DNA of 64,000 nucleotides from Dryas octopetala (taxonomy: Eukaryota; Streptophyta; Magnoliopsida; Rosales; Rosaceae): the NCBI GenBank assembly GCA_963921425.1, contig OY992832.1:25509489-25573488 (forward strand). Reading direction: 5' to 3'. Below the pieces are notes generated by a model. That model was not told where the DNA came from. It made no database searches and worked only from the letters and a program-made list of their open reading frames with translations. Positions 23,561-33,595 of this stretch are shown here, piece by piece (position 1 is the stretch's first letter; every line of letters starts with the position of its first letter). The translations under genes were made by a program, and so were the position numbers.

Positions 23561-24407
23561 ATATCCATTTATTTAGTTAAGTTATATCACATATATCACG
23601 TGTCTCAGACTCTCAATTTATAATTACTTGTAACCGTATATGTATCATTTTTCTTATAATAAATGAACACACCACTAACACGTGAAATTATTCTTCTTAC
23701 AATAAATAATCACGTGATTTTGAAAACTAAACGTATACACCTTGGATTCAAATTTTCCTTATCAACATCTATACATAGTATATTTACTTAAAAATATATA
23801 TATATATATATATGTATCTTAATTTTGTTAGTAATTCATCTCAAATTGTTTATTTTAAATTGACCCAAGTTGAAATGAAGGACAACGGTAAGGAAGAGAA
23901 AGCTAGCAAGCTCCCGGTACAACATCAAAGGTCTAGTGAGTAGCTAGTCTAGTCAAGTCGTAGTCTAGTCTAATCTCTTCTCAGTTTCAAGGGTGGGGGG
24001 TTGTGTCGTATCTATACTTTGCTACTCTTGCTTTGAACTTTGAAGATAGTAAAATGGGCCGGCCCTTCCCGAGGATCTGACATTCATTGGCTGCAAAAAT
24101 AGTAGTAAAACAGTACCTTCAAAGAGTTCCCACCACCATCGACCACAAGCATATAGAGTTAATAGACGACTTGAGCAAGCTTAAGAGAGAATATATTATA
24201 TTTAATCATAAATTAGGACACAAAGCTAGGTATTAATTGTTTAAATCATCAACTACGTACCCAGTCACGACGAAATCCCATTACCAAAGAAAAAAAGGAA
24301 ACCAACTAAACCTACCAGGCTCCCCAATAAAGACAATTATGGTTTACCAAAAAAAAATAATAATAATAACAAAGACAATTATGCTGCCTTATAATGCTAG
24401 CGAATGC
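23561..24407. other. 3' flank of the AHL gene
   Basis: Downstream side of the minus-strand AHL gene. It includes a short (TA)n run (about 23792-23812) and TCTAGTC/GTCTAGT short tandem words (about 23940-23975). Near 24325-24385 a phrase containing AAAGACAATTATG occurs twice, a small duplication just after the stop codon. The gene's 3' UTR should lie here, but I could not fix the polyadenylation site. Confidence 0.5.
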
Positions 24408-25394
24408 CTAGTAAGGAGGGCGAGAGGGAGGACCCCAAGGCATGACATGGTGGTCAGGAGTGATCTGGCAATTGATAGGTGTTGGACTGGCAACACTGGT
24501 GTAATTAACTGACATGGACATGGCAGCAGCAACAGTAGACCCGCTTGAAATATTTGAACTCTCAATATGATGTTGATTCCCAACAATGCAACGATGCTTA
24601 GTCTCCTGATGATGATGCTGCTCAGCTTCTCCATCATCATCAGTCTCACCACCACCACCACCACCACCAACAGTACCAGTAGGCAACCTGTGAAATGCCG
24701 GGTTGGAGAAGGTGGCCGCCACCACCACCACCACGCTCGCCGCTATTATCTTCCCACCAACAATCCCTCCAAACACCTGCCCTTGTGCCCCCGCAAGGCA
24801 TATCCCAAACGACGAGGCTGCTGCTGCTGCTCCAGCTAGTTTTGATGATGGTGTTGTTGATGAACAAGTAGTACTAGAATATTCCATGAAGGAGCCTGAG
24901 AGAGAGAGCAGGGCAAAGGGTCCATGGAGCGACATCAGAGACGGCGCGTGGGACACAGACGTCAGAGGGTGTCGCAGTGTAACGTTGGACACCGACCCCG
25001 AACCGCTAAGCACAGTGATACCCACGTGTCTCGTGCGAGCGAAGTGTATGAGGGTCTCCACCACATCGGACCCAGCGGAGATCTCGAGAACCACGGCCTT
25101 CATGCCTGACTCCGAGTCCTTGGTGATTACGATGGGCGGTTTGGGCTTGTTCTTCGACCCCGGTGGCCTTCCTCTCGGCTTCTTTGTTGAGATCTCGCCT
25201 GCTGAGCCCATCTCGAGTTTTTTGGACTTGGCCGACGACGACCCTCCTCCTCCTCCTCCTCCGCCAGCGCCACACGCGCTGCCGGAGAGTGTGGGGATGC
25301 TGCGGGGACTGTGCTGCTCGGATTCATCGTCGTCGGAAGTGTGAGAGAGGTCTCGGCCTTGGGAGAGAGATATTGCACGGCCGTAGTCCGCCAT
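24408..25394 (-). CDS. AHL: AT-hook motif nuclear-localised protein (AHL, clade A type), intact
   Basis: Encodes 328 residues with no intron, as in clade-A plant AHL genes. AHL proteins bind AT-rich DNA in the nucleus as oligomers and adjust transcription in growth and flowering. An acidic/serine N-terminus and a poly-Gly run (44-51) precede one AT-hook with type-I extension at 71-90 (KKPRGRPPGSKNKPKPP). The PPC/DUF296 domain follows at about 97-240 (VLSGSGSVSNVTLR, CLAGAQGQVFGG, FSNPAFHRLP). A second poly-Gly run (243-249), a His-rich stretch and the terminal RPPY follow. The six-residue GRFEIL motif of many clade-A members is replaced by GPFALL (158-163), an odd point. The start at 25394 (MADYG) is preferred. 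An in-frame ATG 26 codons upstream lies in probable 5' UTR. The overall layout recalls AHL17/AHL28, but that is from memory. Confidence 0.93.
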   Translation of the reverse strand: MADYGRAISLSQGRDLSHTSDDDESEQHSPRSIPTLSGSACGAGGGGGGGGSSSAKSKKLEMGSAGEISTKKPRGRPPGSKNKPKPPIVITKDSESGMKAVVLEISAGSDVVETLIHFARTRHVGITVLSGSGSVSNVTLRHPLTSVSHAPSLMSLHGPFALLSLSGSFMEYSSTTCSSTTPSSKLAGAAAAASSFGICLAGAQGQVFGGIVGGKIIAASVVVVVAATFSNPAFHRLPTGTVGGGGGGGETDDDGEAEQHHHQETKHRCIVGNQHHIESSNISSGSTVAAAMSMSVNYTSVASPTPINCQITPDHHVMPWGPPSRPPY

Positions 25395-25535
25395 TGTTGG
25401 GTTTAATGGAATTTTACCATACAGCAACCAGAAGAGTCTAGAGAGGGAGAGGTGGTAGGTAGGTACACACACTACACAGCACAGGTATGTATGTATGGGG
25501 GGGAACTGGGGAAGAACAATCGTTTGTTTTGGCTT

Positions 25536-25544
25536 GTTTTATAG
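25536..25544 (-). promoter_or_regulatory. TATA box candidate for the AHL gene
   Basis: The minus strand reads CTATAAAAC about 140 bp upstream of the chosen start codon, giving a plausible 5' UTR of about 110 bp. It is the best TATA match in the first few hundred bases upstream. Confidence 0.5.
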
Positions 25545-25682
25545 TCAGGAGCTACTCAGGTTTGATTCAGGAGTGGGGCCCACAAGAGTGGGACCCAACA
25601 GCATTTGGTTGGCCAGTGAAATGGCGATGGACCTGGACGTATGCTGGTTGGCAGCGGCTAGAGCTTCTCTAAGTGTACTTTG

Positions 25683-25825
25683 AAGTGGGACCCACAATCA
25701 ATGGGCCCAACGCTTCTTTTAAACTTTTTGACTTTCATGTGGTTTTGTCTGTAGTCTTTTCTCCTTAAAAAAAAGAGAACAAATTTGCTCCCAATCGTAA
25801 TTTGGTGGTCTTTTTTATTAATTAC
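25683..25825. other. Upstream flank of the AHL gene
   Basis: GGGACCCAC/GTGGGxCCxAC words occur at 25577, 25590 and 25687, resembling TCP-type or G/C-box binding words. They are short, so regulatory use is only a suggestion. Confidence 0.25.
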
Positions 25826-26147
25826 GGTTAATTATCTTTTGTCCTTCCCTCCCCACCCCCCCCCCCCCAAACTAATATTTTTGAGAGTTAACCCCATACT
25901 ATATTTTGTCAAACATAAGACCCCTAACCCTTAAAAAAAGAAAATATTTTCTATTAGTTTTGCATACAAAGAGATAAAAGAGAATGTCACGTGTGCAAAA
26001 ATAATGATCAATTTGAATTTAATTTTTTAACGAAAGGGGACTATGTGTTTAATGGAACATAGTCTAGGGGAAAAAAGTGTCAAAAATTTAGTTTGGGGGT
26101 AAAGTGTGTATCCCCCAATAGTTTAGGGAGATAAATTGTAATCAACC
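25826..26147. mobile_element. MITE with degenerate ~70-bp terminal inverted repeats
   Basis: The left end GGTTAATTATCTTTTGTCC pairs with the right end read inward as GGTTGATTACAATTTATCTC. The similarity extends inward through the CCCCAAACTAA parts on each side. The central part is non-coding and includes a 14-C run (25853-25868). I could not confirm a TSD. It sits about 430 bp upstream of the AHL start codon. Confidence 0.6.
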
Positions 26148-26188
26148 CATTATTTAATTAATAAATAAAAGTAGGCATAAGAATAAAT

Positions 26189-26397
26189 ACATCTAACAAC
26201 TATATATGATGTTTTAGATTGGTTCATGAACAAAAAATTTTTCAAATTCATACATTAACTAATGAAAATCTACAAATTAACACTTTTTAGGAAGGAAACC
26301 TGACGAACATAATTTGTAGGTTTGCATTAGTTAATGTATGAATTTGATTGTTTTTTTGTTCGTATACCAATATAAAATACCCTGTATAGTTGATGGA
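26189..26397. mobile_element. Small fold-back MITE (about 210 bp)
   Basis: Two ~90-bp arms in inverted orientation are separated by a loop of about 30 bp. The left arm contains CATACATTAACTAATG and CTACAAATTA. The right arm contains their reverse complements CATTAGTTAATGTATG and TAATTTGTAG. It would form a long hairpin when transcribed. Confidence 0.75.
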
Positions 26398-26522
26398 TGA
26401 GCCATAAAAATATTCTTATTTGATCTTTAAATAAAATTAAAGAAAAATATCCTACCAACCCCCGATTTAATTTGAACCCCACCCTCTCTTCCTTTGGTCT
26501 CTCCCTCGATCATCTTTCCAGC
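26398..26522. repeat. Host repeat P, left part
   Basis: Together with 28705-28870, once the hAT insertion between them is removed, this forms a ~290-bp stretch similar to 59388-59479 plus 60482-60680. Shared words include GATCTTTAAATAAAATTAAA and TTTGAACCCCACCCTCTC. It is in direct orientation relative to the second copy. Confidence 0.7.
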
Positions 26523-26688
26523 TAGGGTTGAGCATCAACCCACCAAACCGTTTACCTCGGGTTGAGTTGGGTCGGGTTCATCTCACAAGCACCAACCTGC
26601 TGGGTATTATTAGTTACACCCATTTCAGTCGACCCACCCGTTTAATATTATATATATAACTTATATTATTATTTACATTTTATCCTAA

Positions 26689-28314
26689 TAGTGCCTAATT
26701 TTACCCCACCCATCTAGAAACTCTTTCAAAACCTCTTATAACTTATAATCTTAAATTACTCTTCTGACACATGCTGACACTTGCTGACGCACGCTTACAT
26801 CACTGTAATTGAATTTTGGTGAAATTGTTTTTTTTTTTTTTGAATTAAAGTTTTTGCTAAAACTTAATATTTCGCTAAAACTAAAATCAAACACTGAAAT
26901 TGAATTTCATTACACTAAAACTGAATTTCAAGAATTCAGTTACACTGAAACTGAATTTCAAGAATTCAATTACACTGAAACTGAATTTCAGAAATTCAGT
27001 TACACTGAATTGAAGAATTCAGTTATGAATTCAATTACTGAAACTGAATTAAGTGATGAAAAAATTACACCTTGACTAAAATGCAATTACACCTTAATTA
27101 AAAAACAATTACACCTCCACTAAAACAATTACACTTCACTAAAACAATTACAACTTTACTTGACAAAAAATAACAATTATATCAATTTAGTGTTTCACTA
27201 TAGACTAAATTCAGTTTCAGTTTGAATTCAATTTCAGTGAATTCAGTTTCATTGCATTCATTAAATTCAAATTCAGTTCACTGAATGCACTGAAACTGAA
27301 TTCAGTGAAATTGAATTTAGTGAAACTGAAACCCTAGACAACGTCGTCCGATCACCTCACGTGCGACGAGTACACGACAGTCGCCACTGCCTCGATCTGT
27401 TTCTACTTGCAAATTTGATTCATCATATTTCAGAACCATAATTTTATTCAAAATTCATTTAAAACTCATGTTTGACGAACTGAAACTGTTTAATCAATAA
27501 ATGTAGGCTTAAAGTTCCCTATCCAATAAATTGAATTTTCACGCAATAAAAAATGAATAAAATAAGGTTTTAATCGCCACCACTCGCGGCGGAGCAGCCG
27601 CAGTGGTCGTGAGGTTTAATTTGGGTTTTCTTGTTTCTTCAACAATTGGACCAATCCAAATACATATAATTGAAGAGCACAACGAGGTGAAGAAGATAGG
27701 TACCTAACTCGTCAGAAATGGCTGCCGGAAAAGGCAGATCGCCGGCGGAGAAGCCGCGGCCTTTGTGGCTTCGATCTGCCGCCGTGGCTGATCGGATGGA
27801 GAATCTGAGCACACCATCGTGCTCAGGACGTCGAGAGGAAGAAGGCTTGGGTGATTTGGCATTCCAACTCCGCTGAAAAAGGCAGATTGCCGGCGAGCAC
27901 CACTGATCTGGTCGCGGCAATTTGGGCTGTTTGGGCATGAATCGGGGTGAATGATGGCAGAGGGAGGAAGAGGAGAGAGAGACGAAGCTAATGATGGTGG
28001 TCTCGCTGGCAACCGTCGCCGGATGACTACGATATCGCCGGTCAACAGGCACGGGGAATGAGAGTGACGAGAGAGAAAAGAGAGATCGGGTTGGGGGAGA
28101 GAGAAAGCAATTTCCAAAATAGCTGGCCTTGATATTTTTTCATGGTTATAATTGGAATATTGAAAACAAAGGGGGTCAAACCTAACTGGATATAGTTGAC
28201 CAGAGGGTTTTGAGAGAGATTAAATCCTCAATAGGGGGTTTTGAATTAATTTAATTAAGGCTGGAGGTTTTGAATTATTCAAGTTCAAAAGTGGGGGTTT
28301 TTAATAGTTCACTA
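26689..28314. mobile_element. MULE-like non-autonomous element, copy Y
   Basis: It begins TAGTGCCTAATTTTACCC and its right end read inward is TAGTGAACTATTAAAAACCC, so the terminal inverted repeat is about five bases plus scattered matches. The perfect 9-bp TSD TTATCCTAA lies at 26680-26688 and 28315-28323. The interior is colinear with copy X (18580-20300), including the decapeptide-repeat frame (26809-27075) and the GC-rich gene-like fragment (27590-28060). It lacks the expanded 60-bp tail repeat of copy X. Confidence 0.85.
27639..28052 (-). other. GC-rich, gene-like fragment in MULE copy Y
   Basis: Counterpart of the fragment at 19440-19930. A 137-codon frame on the minus strand and a shorter plus-strand frame from 27719 (MAAGKGRSPAEKPRPLWLRS) overlap. 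The minus-strand frame shares the C-terminal part ending LHLVVLFNYMYLDWSNC with copy X (LHLVVLYNYMYLDWSNC). I recognise no domain. Probably a captured gene piece. Confidence 0.4.
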
Positions 28315-28704
28315 TTATCCTAATCTAATCAATCAAATATAAGAAAAAACCTATCATCTTCTCTCTTTAATTACAATGCCGATGCCTCCTTAGCATAAAC
28401 TATCTCCCCATCTCTCTCACATCTCATCTTTTCCATCTCCTTTCCTCTCTTCTCTTAGTTTTTCCCAAAGTTTGCAGTTGCGTGCCGCGTGTTCATCGTC
28501 GTTACTCATAGATTTGAGCTAATCCCCGTTACTACCCGCTAAACTGAAAAACCAATCGCTTAATTCAACTAACCGATTTAGATCTAGCCGAATCGACCAC
28601 CTGCGATGTGGTCGGTTTCGGGCCGCCAAAGTAGCAAACCGATCACCTTGGGGTGGTCGACGGTTTTGGTCCCAAGCCGACTAATGCCTATCCCTATTTC
28701 TAGC

Positions 28705-28870
28705 AGCCCTTGTTGTAATGCGTTACAAACTGAATTTTTTATTTTCCATATTTATTTCTTTTAATAAGCCCACATTAAATGACCTTGTTGTTGTCTCTTC
28801 TATTCCAGCATTTGTCATTTTATTTTATCTATATTTCCATTTCATTCTTATTTGGACATTAAATACATTG
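28705..28870. repeat. Host repeat P, right part
   Basis: Continuation of repeat P after the hAT insertion, with AATAAGCCCACATTAA and TTTTTTATTTxCCATAT shared with 60540-60640. Confidence 0.7.
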
Positions 28871-29305
28871 ATTCTCAGTCAACCATTACATTGTTAGTCA
28901 TTGGAAATTTATGGTTATACAATCTTTAATTTCTGTTTTAAAAACTGATGTAAAAAGAGACGTTGCACAATTCTAGTTTAGGAAAACCAATGCATGGATG
29001 ACTGTATAAGGACCTCATTGCTTCACTTTCAACAACGTACTAAAGAATCTAATCTTCCATTCATTCTTACTCTCACATTTCTTTCCACTACTGGGGAATC
29101 GGGTGGGCCAAGTGCTTCTTTTTTAATTTTTTAATTTTCATGTGTTTTTTTGTTTAATTTTGTGAAGAGCGTTGTCATTATATAGTCTTCTTCTAACCAA
29201 AATACCAAAAAAAAAAAAAAAAAAATTGTTCACCAACATATTAAGTGGTGAACATCACCACCCCATTATAAATGTATTATATGTCATTTGTATTAATTTT
29301 GCTTA
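28871..29305. other. Unassigned flank left of the large MULE
   Basis: AT-rich non-coding DNA with a 26-base A run (about 29198-29223). No feature recognised. It ends with the 9-bp TSD of the element to its right. Confidence 0.4.
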
Positions 29306-29539
29306 GAGTGCTTATATTCTCATCCCTCTATCCTATTTTCTCACCCACTTTATTTTTACACCCTCATTAAATTTTTTTAAAATATAAAAAAATTTTCTCA
29401 CCTCTCATTATTCCTATAATACCCTTTGATATACAACTCAAATACCCACTCCCTAAACACTCTTCCACCCCATTCACTATCATCCCACCCACCTATCTTT
29501 TTTCATAATTCAATTATTTCATAAACCCTCTTCTACTCT

Positions 29540-29885
29540 GTCACCAAAACTGAATATCAGTGATACTATTTGATTGATGGTCATACATCTATTAAAAGGT
29601 ATGAATTTTTTGTATCTACTTTAATTTATTTTTTATTTTTTATAGTTTTAGATCAAGAATTCCTTATATTTAAATGTTTCTTTTGATTTAGAAATTGAAA
29701 ATTGATTTTAGGGGTCACCAAAACTGAATATCAATGATACAATTTGATTGATGGTCATACATCTCTTAAGAGGTATGAATTTTCTATATCTACTTTAATT
29801 TTTTTTATTTTTCTTTTAGTTTTAGATCAAGAATTCCTTATATTTTAATGTTTCTTTTGATTTAGAAATTGAAAATTGATTTTAG
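29540..29885. repeat. Tandem duplication, ~173-bp unit, two copies
   Basis: 29540-29713 and 29714-29885 both start GTCACCAAAACTGAATATCA and run through ATCAAGAATTCCTTATAT to TGAAAATTGATTTTAGGG with a few differences. Internal to the left arm of the large MULE. Confidence 0.93.
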
Positions 29886-32348
29886 GGATTTAATCAGAGC
29901 TTAAGGATGAATTATAGGATAGATATGAGATATTTTTCTACTATTGTTAAAGTGATGGAATCCATGATTCAACCATGAAATGTAGATGATGACGCTTCTC
30001 GTAATTTCATCTTATGTTGGTAAGAAGTCTCATCAATGACACCAGTTGAATATATAGGACTCTCTTCAGATATTTATGTTCCTAATGCATATTTACAGCA
30101 ATTGCTTTGTAGTTGTGCGCTCACAGCTCTAATTAAGTAAACTACTTATGGAGGAATAATATAATTATTTACCAGCTTAAATCATGCAAAGTTGGTTGTC
30201 AATGTTGTTCCCCAGTGAGAGGGATCAATTACTTTGTAAATTAACTACTCAATGTTCATTGCTAAAGGACAAAGGCAAGGCTAAAGGCAAGATTCAGCTA
30301 TTGTCTTTGGCCAAAGCTAAAGGCAAAAGGCAAAATGCAAGATATTTAATTTATTAAATGTATTCATATATACTCTTATAAATTAATATAGTTTAATAAT
30401 TATACCATTATAATTATTTTAATGAAATATTTAATATGAGTATAATATTGAATATACTTAAATATTATTATTTTAATACCCATTTTTTAGAAAATTAGGA
30501 TTAAATACTAAATCATAATAATTTTTTGGTATAACATAAAGACCATATAATATTTCAATTGAACTATCAAATTTAAATGTAATTTTTTAGATTAGGTTAC
30601 AAACATATTAACCCATTTGATTTGAGCCTTTTTCATTTGACATTTTGTCCTTTAGTCCACATATGATGGGTGTTAGTTAAAATTTATAAGGTTTTGACAA
30701 AATTGCCCTTGAGGTTTTTATATTATCTTGAACATTTGCTAATGTAGTATCAACTTCACATTTAGTTATGACTGTACGACACTCACAATTTCAAATTTAG
30801 TTGTGAGACAATCACAGTTAAGTTATGACTTAATTAAACTTTTTTTTTAGAGAAATTATATATACTACAATATTATATAAATAGAGGTCAAAACAATACT
30901 TTTACTCAAAATAATACATAGTATAGTGGTGTGAGTTGTCTCTTTTAATTTATCAAGACAGTCACAGTTAAGTTGTGACTGGATTGATTTTATTTTATTT
31001 TATTTTAATACAATATAGTATAAATTAATGTAATATTTGTGATGTAATATTATTTTTATTTTTTTTATTGTAATGGTATGTGATGTAATATTTGTAAATT
31101 CTAATATCTTTTACTTTATTATTTTGTTTGACTTTTTAACTAGTACCTAATCTAAAATACTATTTAATTCTGGTACCTAAACTAAAAAGTTATTTAAATT
31201 TAGTAGTTAAAATCAATGGATCTTAAATTTTTTTCATCATCTATGTAATTATTTTATGGAAAAGAAAATACATAATAAAAGAAATACAACATGGAAAATA
31301 AACTAAGAAATCAATTATCGGATGTAGGAAAATAGGCATCGCTGCTCGATCTTGAAGAGGTCAATCCAGATGGATTAGTTGCGTGTTTGGCCATCAATTG
31401 ACACTTCAAGTTCACCCAAAAATCTTTTGTTTCTTCATGAATTCCGGAAGTATCTATTGCAATTATCCTTATGTTCGCATCCCGTTGTTGAATTCCCAAC
31501 TGGTCTTCACGTACTCCCGCTATCCATTCTTGTGCCTTGACCATAGCGCCCAATGTGTCATCCCGACGTGCTTGTCTTGTTCGGTCATCATGTGTTGCTT
31601 TATTCCTGGCCTCTATTGCGGGTTTTTTTCCCAAGGGCCTTTTGCTCAAAGAAGAGGTTGGAGAAGGCTCGTTAAGCTCGTCGTCATAAGAAATATCAAC
31701 AAAATCGAGTGGCTACGATTGAGGAGCATCCTGAGCGTCAGGATGTCCCAGATGGATTTGCTTCGAATGAGGAAATAAAGCACTCTTAAAACTGGCATAC
31801 AGTGGTCGAACATGAAACATTTTCCATTTTGTTTTTCAGCGTACAATCTTCTGGCATACTGAATCTGCATTTATAATATACAAATATAAGACACAAACCA
31901 AAGAATATAAATTTTAGTATTAATGGTAAAAACAATTATAATATTACCTTACTACTTTTATTCCACCCACTGTAACGACCCGACCCAAATTTTCATTAGA
32001 AATTTAAATTTTTATTTAACTATTTTTTAAGAGATTTTTTAAGGTGTGGAATTGCATTTTAAAGATTTTGAGGTTTATTTGGAAATTAAAAAGGGGTTTG
32101 ATTTAAATTTAAATTTTTGTTTTAATTTGGGGTTTGACCCAAAATTGACTTTTAAAATAAATGAGATTTCGATTTTGACTTCGGGTCCGTTGGAAAGGTT
32201 TCGATCTCCCGAGTCCATAGACACGTAGCACGCTTCGATCTGAGTTACAGTTTGAAAGATATGGGCGTTTGAAGCGAGGGGCAATTTCGTAAAATGACAA
32301 AATTGGGGTTTTAAAATCAGACTTTCTAGAAATTCCTCTCTCCCTCTA

Positions 32349-32349
32349 G

Positions 32350-32402
<53 letters not shown>
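32349..32402. repeat. (CT)n microsatellite in solo LTR 1
   Basis: About 54 bp of uninterrupted CT repeats, flanked by further CT-rich sequence. Confidence 0.97.
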
Positions 32403-32404
<2 letters not shown>

Positions 32405-33359
32405 ACACACACTCACTTCTCCCTCTCTCTCCCCGAGCTCACTCACCTCCCCCTCTCTTCTCTCACCGGCGCGGCCAGCTCCGGCCTACTCCCCGGCGAC
32501 CAGAGGCCGGCGACGAGTCCCTCTCGTCGTCACCGACCCCACAGAACCCCCATGTTTTCTCTCTCTCCGCGAATCCCTCTTCTCCCTCCCCCACTGCGCG
32601 CGATCGGCTCAGCCCAGCCCGGCCAATTCCGGCCATTTCCCGACCAGCCCAGGCCACCGGCGAGCCTTCCCGACGCCGCCCATCTTCCCCGACACTCCTC
32701 CAGCCAGCCCAGCCACCCCTGCACGCGAATCCAGCCCGGAAAGGGGAGTGTTGACCGCCGGCTTCTCTTCCTTCTCCGACCAGTTTTCCGGCGCCAATCA
32801 CCTCATTCCTAGGCGAGACGACCGCGGCTCGAAACGATTCGGCGGAGGATCGAAGCTAGGATTCTCACTGTGAGTGGACTTTTGTTTTAAAAACATTTTG
32901 TTTATTTTATGGTTGAATTTATTTGCTTATCCCGAGTTTTATTTGAGTATGGATTGAGTAAAATATTTTGGGGTTGAATTTGTTATAAGTGATTATGATT
33001 TTCAGAGTTTACATTTCATACGAGATTGACGAACAAATGTGGTTTTAAGAGTCGATAGAGATGTACGATTTCAAAAGTGATTTATACAAGAATTTATTGA
33101 AAGGAAATTGAGTTCAAAGTTTTGAGAAAGCCTTGAGTTGATAGCAAAAGGTGTGAGAATCTCATTGGGACTTTTCATTTTTAAGAAATTATTTTGCGTG
33201 GCATTGAGATATAAAAAAATGGTTTTCAAACCACCTTTGCAGTACCCTCCAGGTTTCAGATTTAAAAGGTCTTTGGGACCTATCACGATGCACATATAGG
33301 CTTTGGGCCGTGTGTCGGGATGTTTCGCCCTTTGGGGGCCGCTCTGCGTGCACGTAAGA

Positions 33360-33595
33360 CAGAATTTGTGGCTCTGCATGCGTATGACAGATTCTTGGCT
33401 CTGCGCATGTATGACAGATTATTTGTGGCTCTGCATGCGTATGACAGATTCTTGGCTCTGCACATGTATGACAGATTATTTGTGGCTCTGCATGCGTATG
33501 ACAGATTCTCGGCTCTGCGCATGTATGACAGATTATTTATGGCTCTGCATGCGTATGACAGATTCTCGGCTCTGCGCATGTATGACAGATTATAC
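33360..33595 (+). repeat. 57-bp minisatellite in solo LTR 1
   Basis: About four units built from two related half-units, GCTCTGCATGCGTATGACAG and GCTCTGCGCATGTATGACAG, joined by short linkers. The frames it keeps open on both strands are repeat artefacts. The reverse-complement version of the same unit forms the array in the LTRs of the 42980-51759 element. Confidence 0.95.

Larger units (their letters stand above)
26523..28696. mobile_element. hAT element hosting MULE copy Y
   Basis: It begins TAGGGTTGAGCATCAACCC and its right end read inward is TAGGGATAGGCATTAGTCGG. The flanking 8-mers TTTCCAGC (26515-26522) and TTTCTAGC (28697-28704) differ at one base, an aged TSD. After removing copy Y about 540 bp remain, with words such as CCGATTTAGATC and GGGTCGGGTTC, and no coding capacity. 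Confidence 0.78.

Noticed and set aside
24703-25344. 213-codon frame on the plus strand
   Set aside because: It is antisense to the AHL gene and open because of the GC-rich codon pattern of the real minus-strand gene.
31383-31778. 131-codon plus-strand frame
   Set aside because: Shadow of the Harbinger ORF1 relic on the minus strand.
32463-32812. GC-rich open frames on both strands in solo LTR 1
   Set aside because: They overlap each other on opposite strands, match no family, and the corresponding block in related LTRs does not preserve them.
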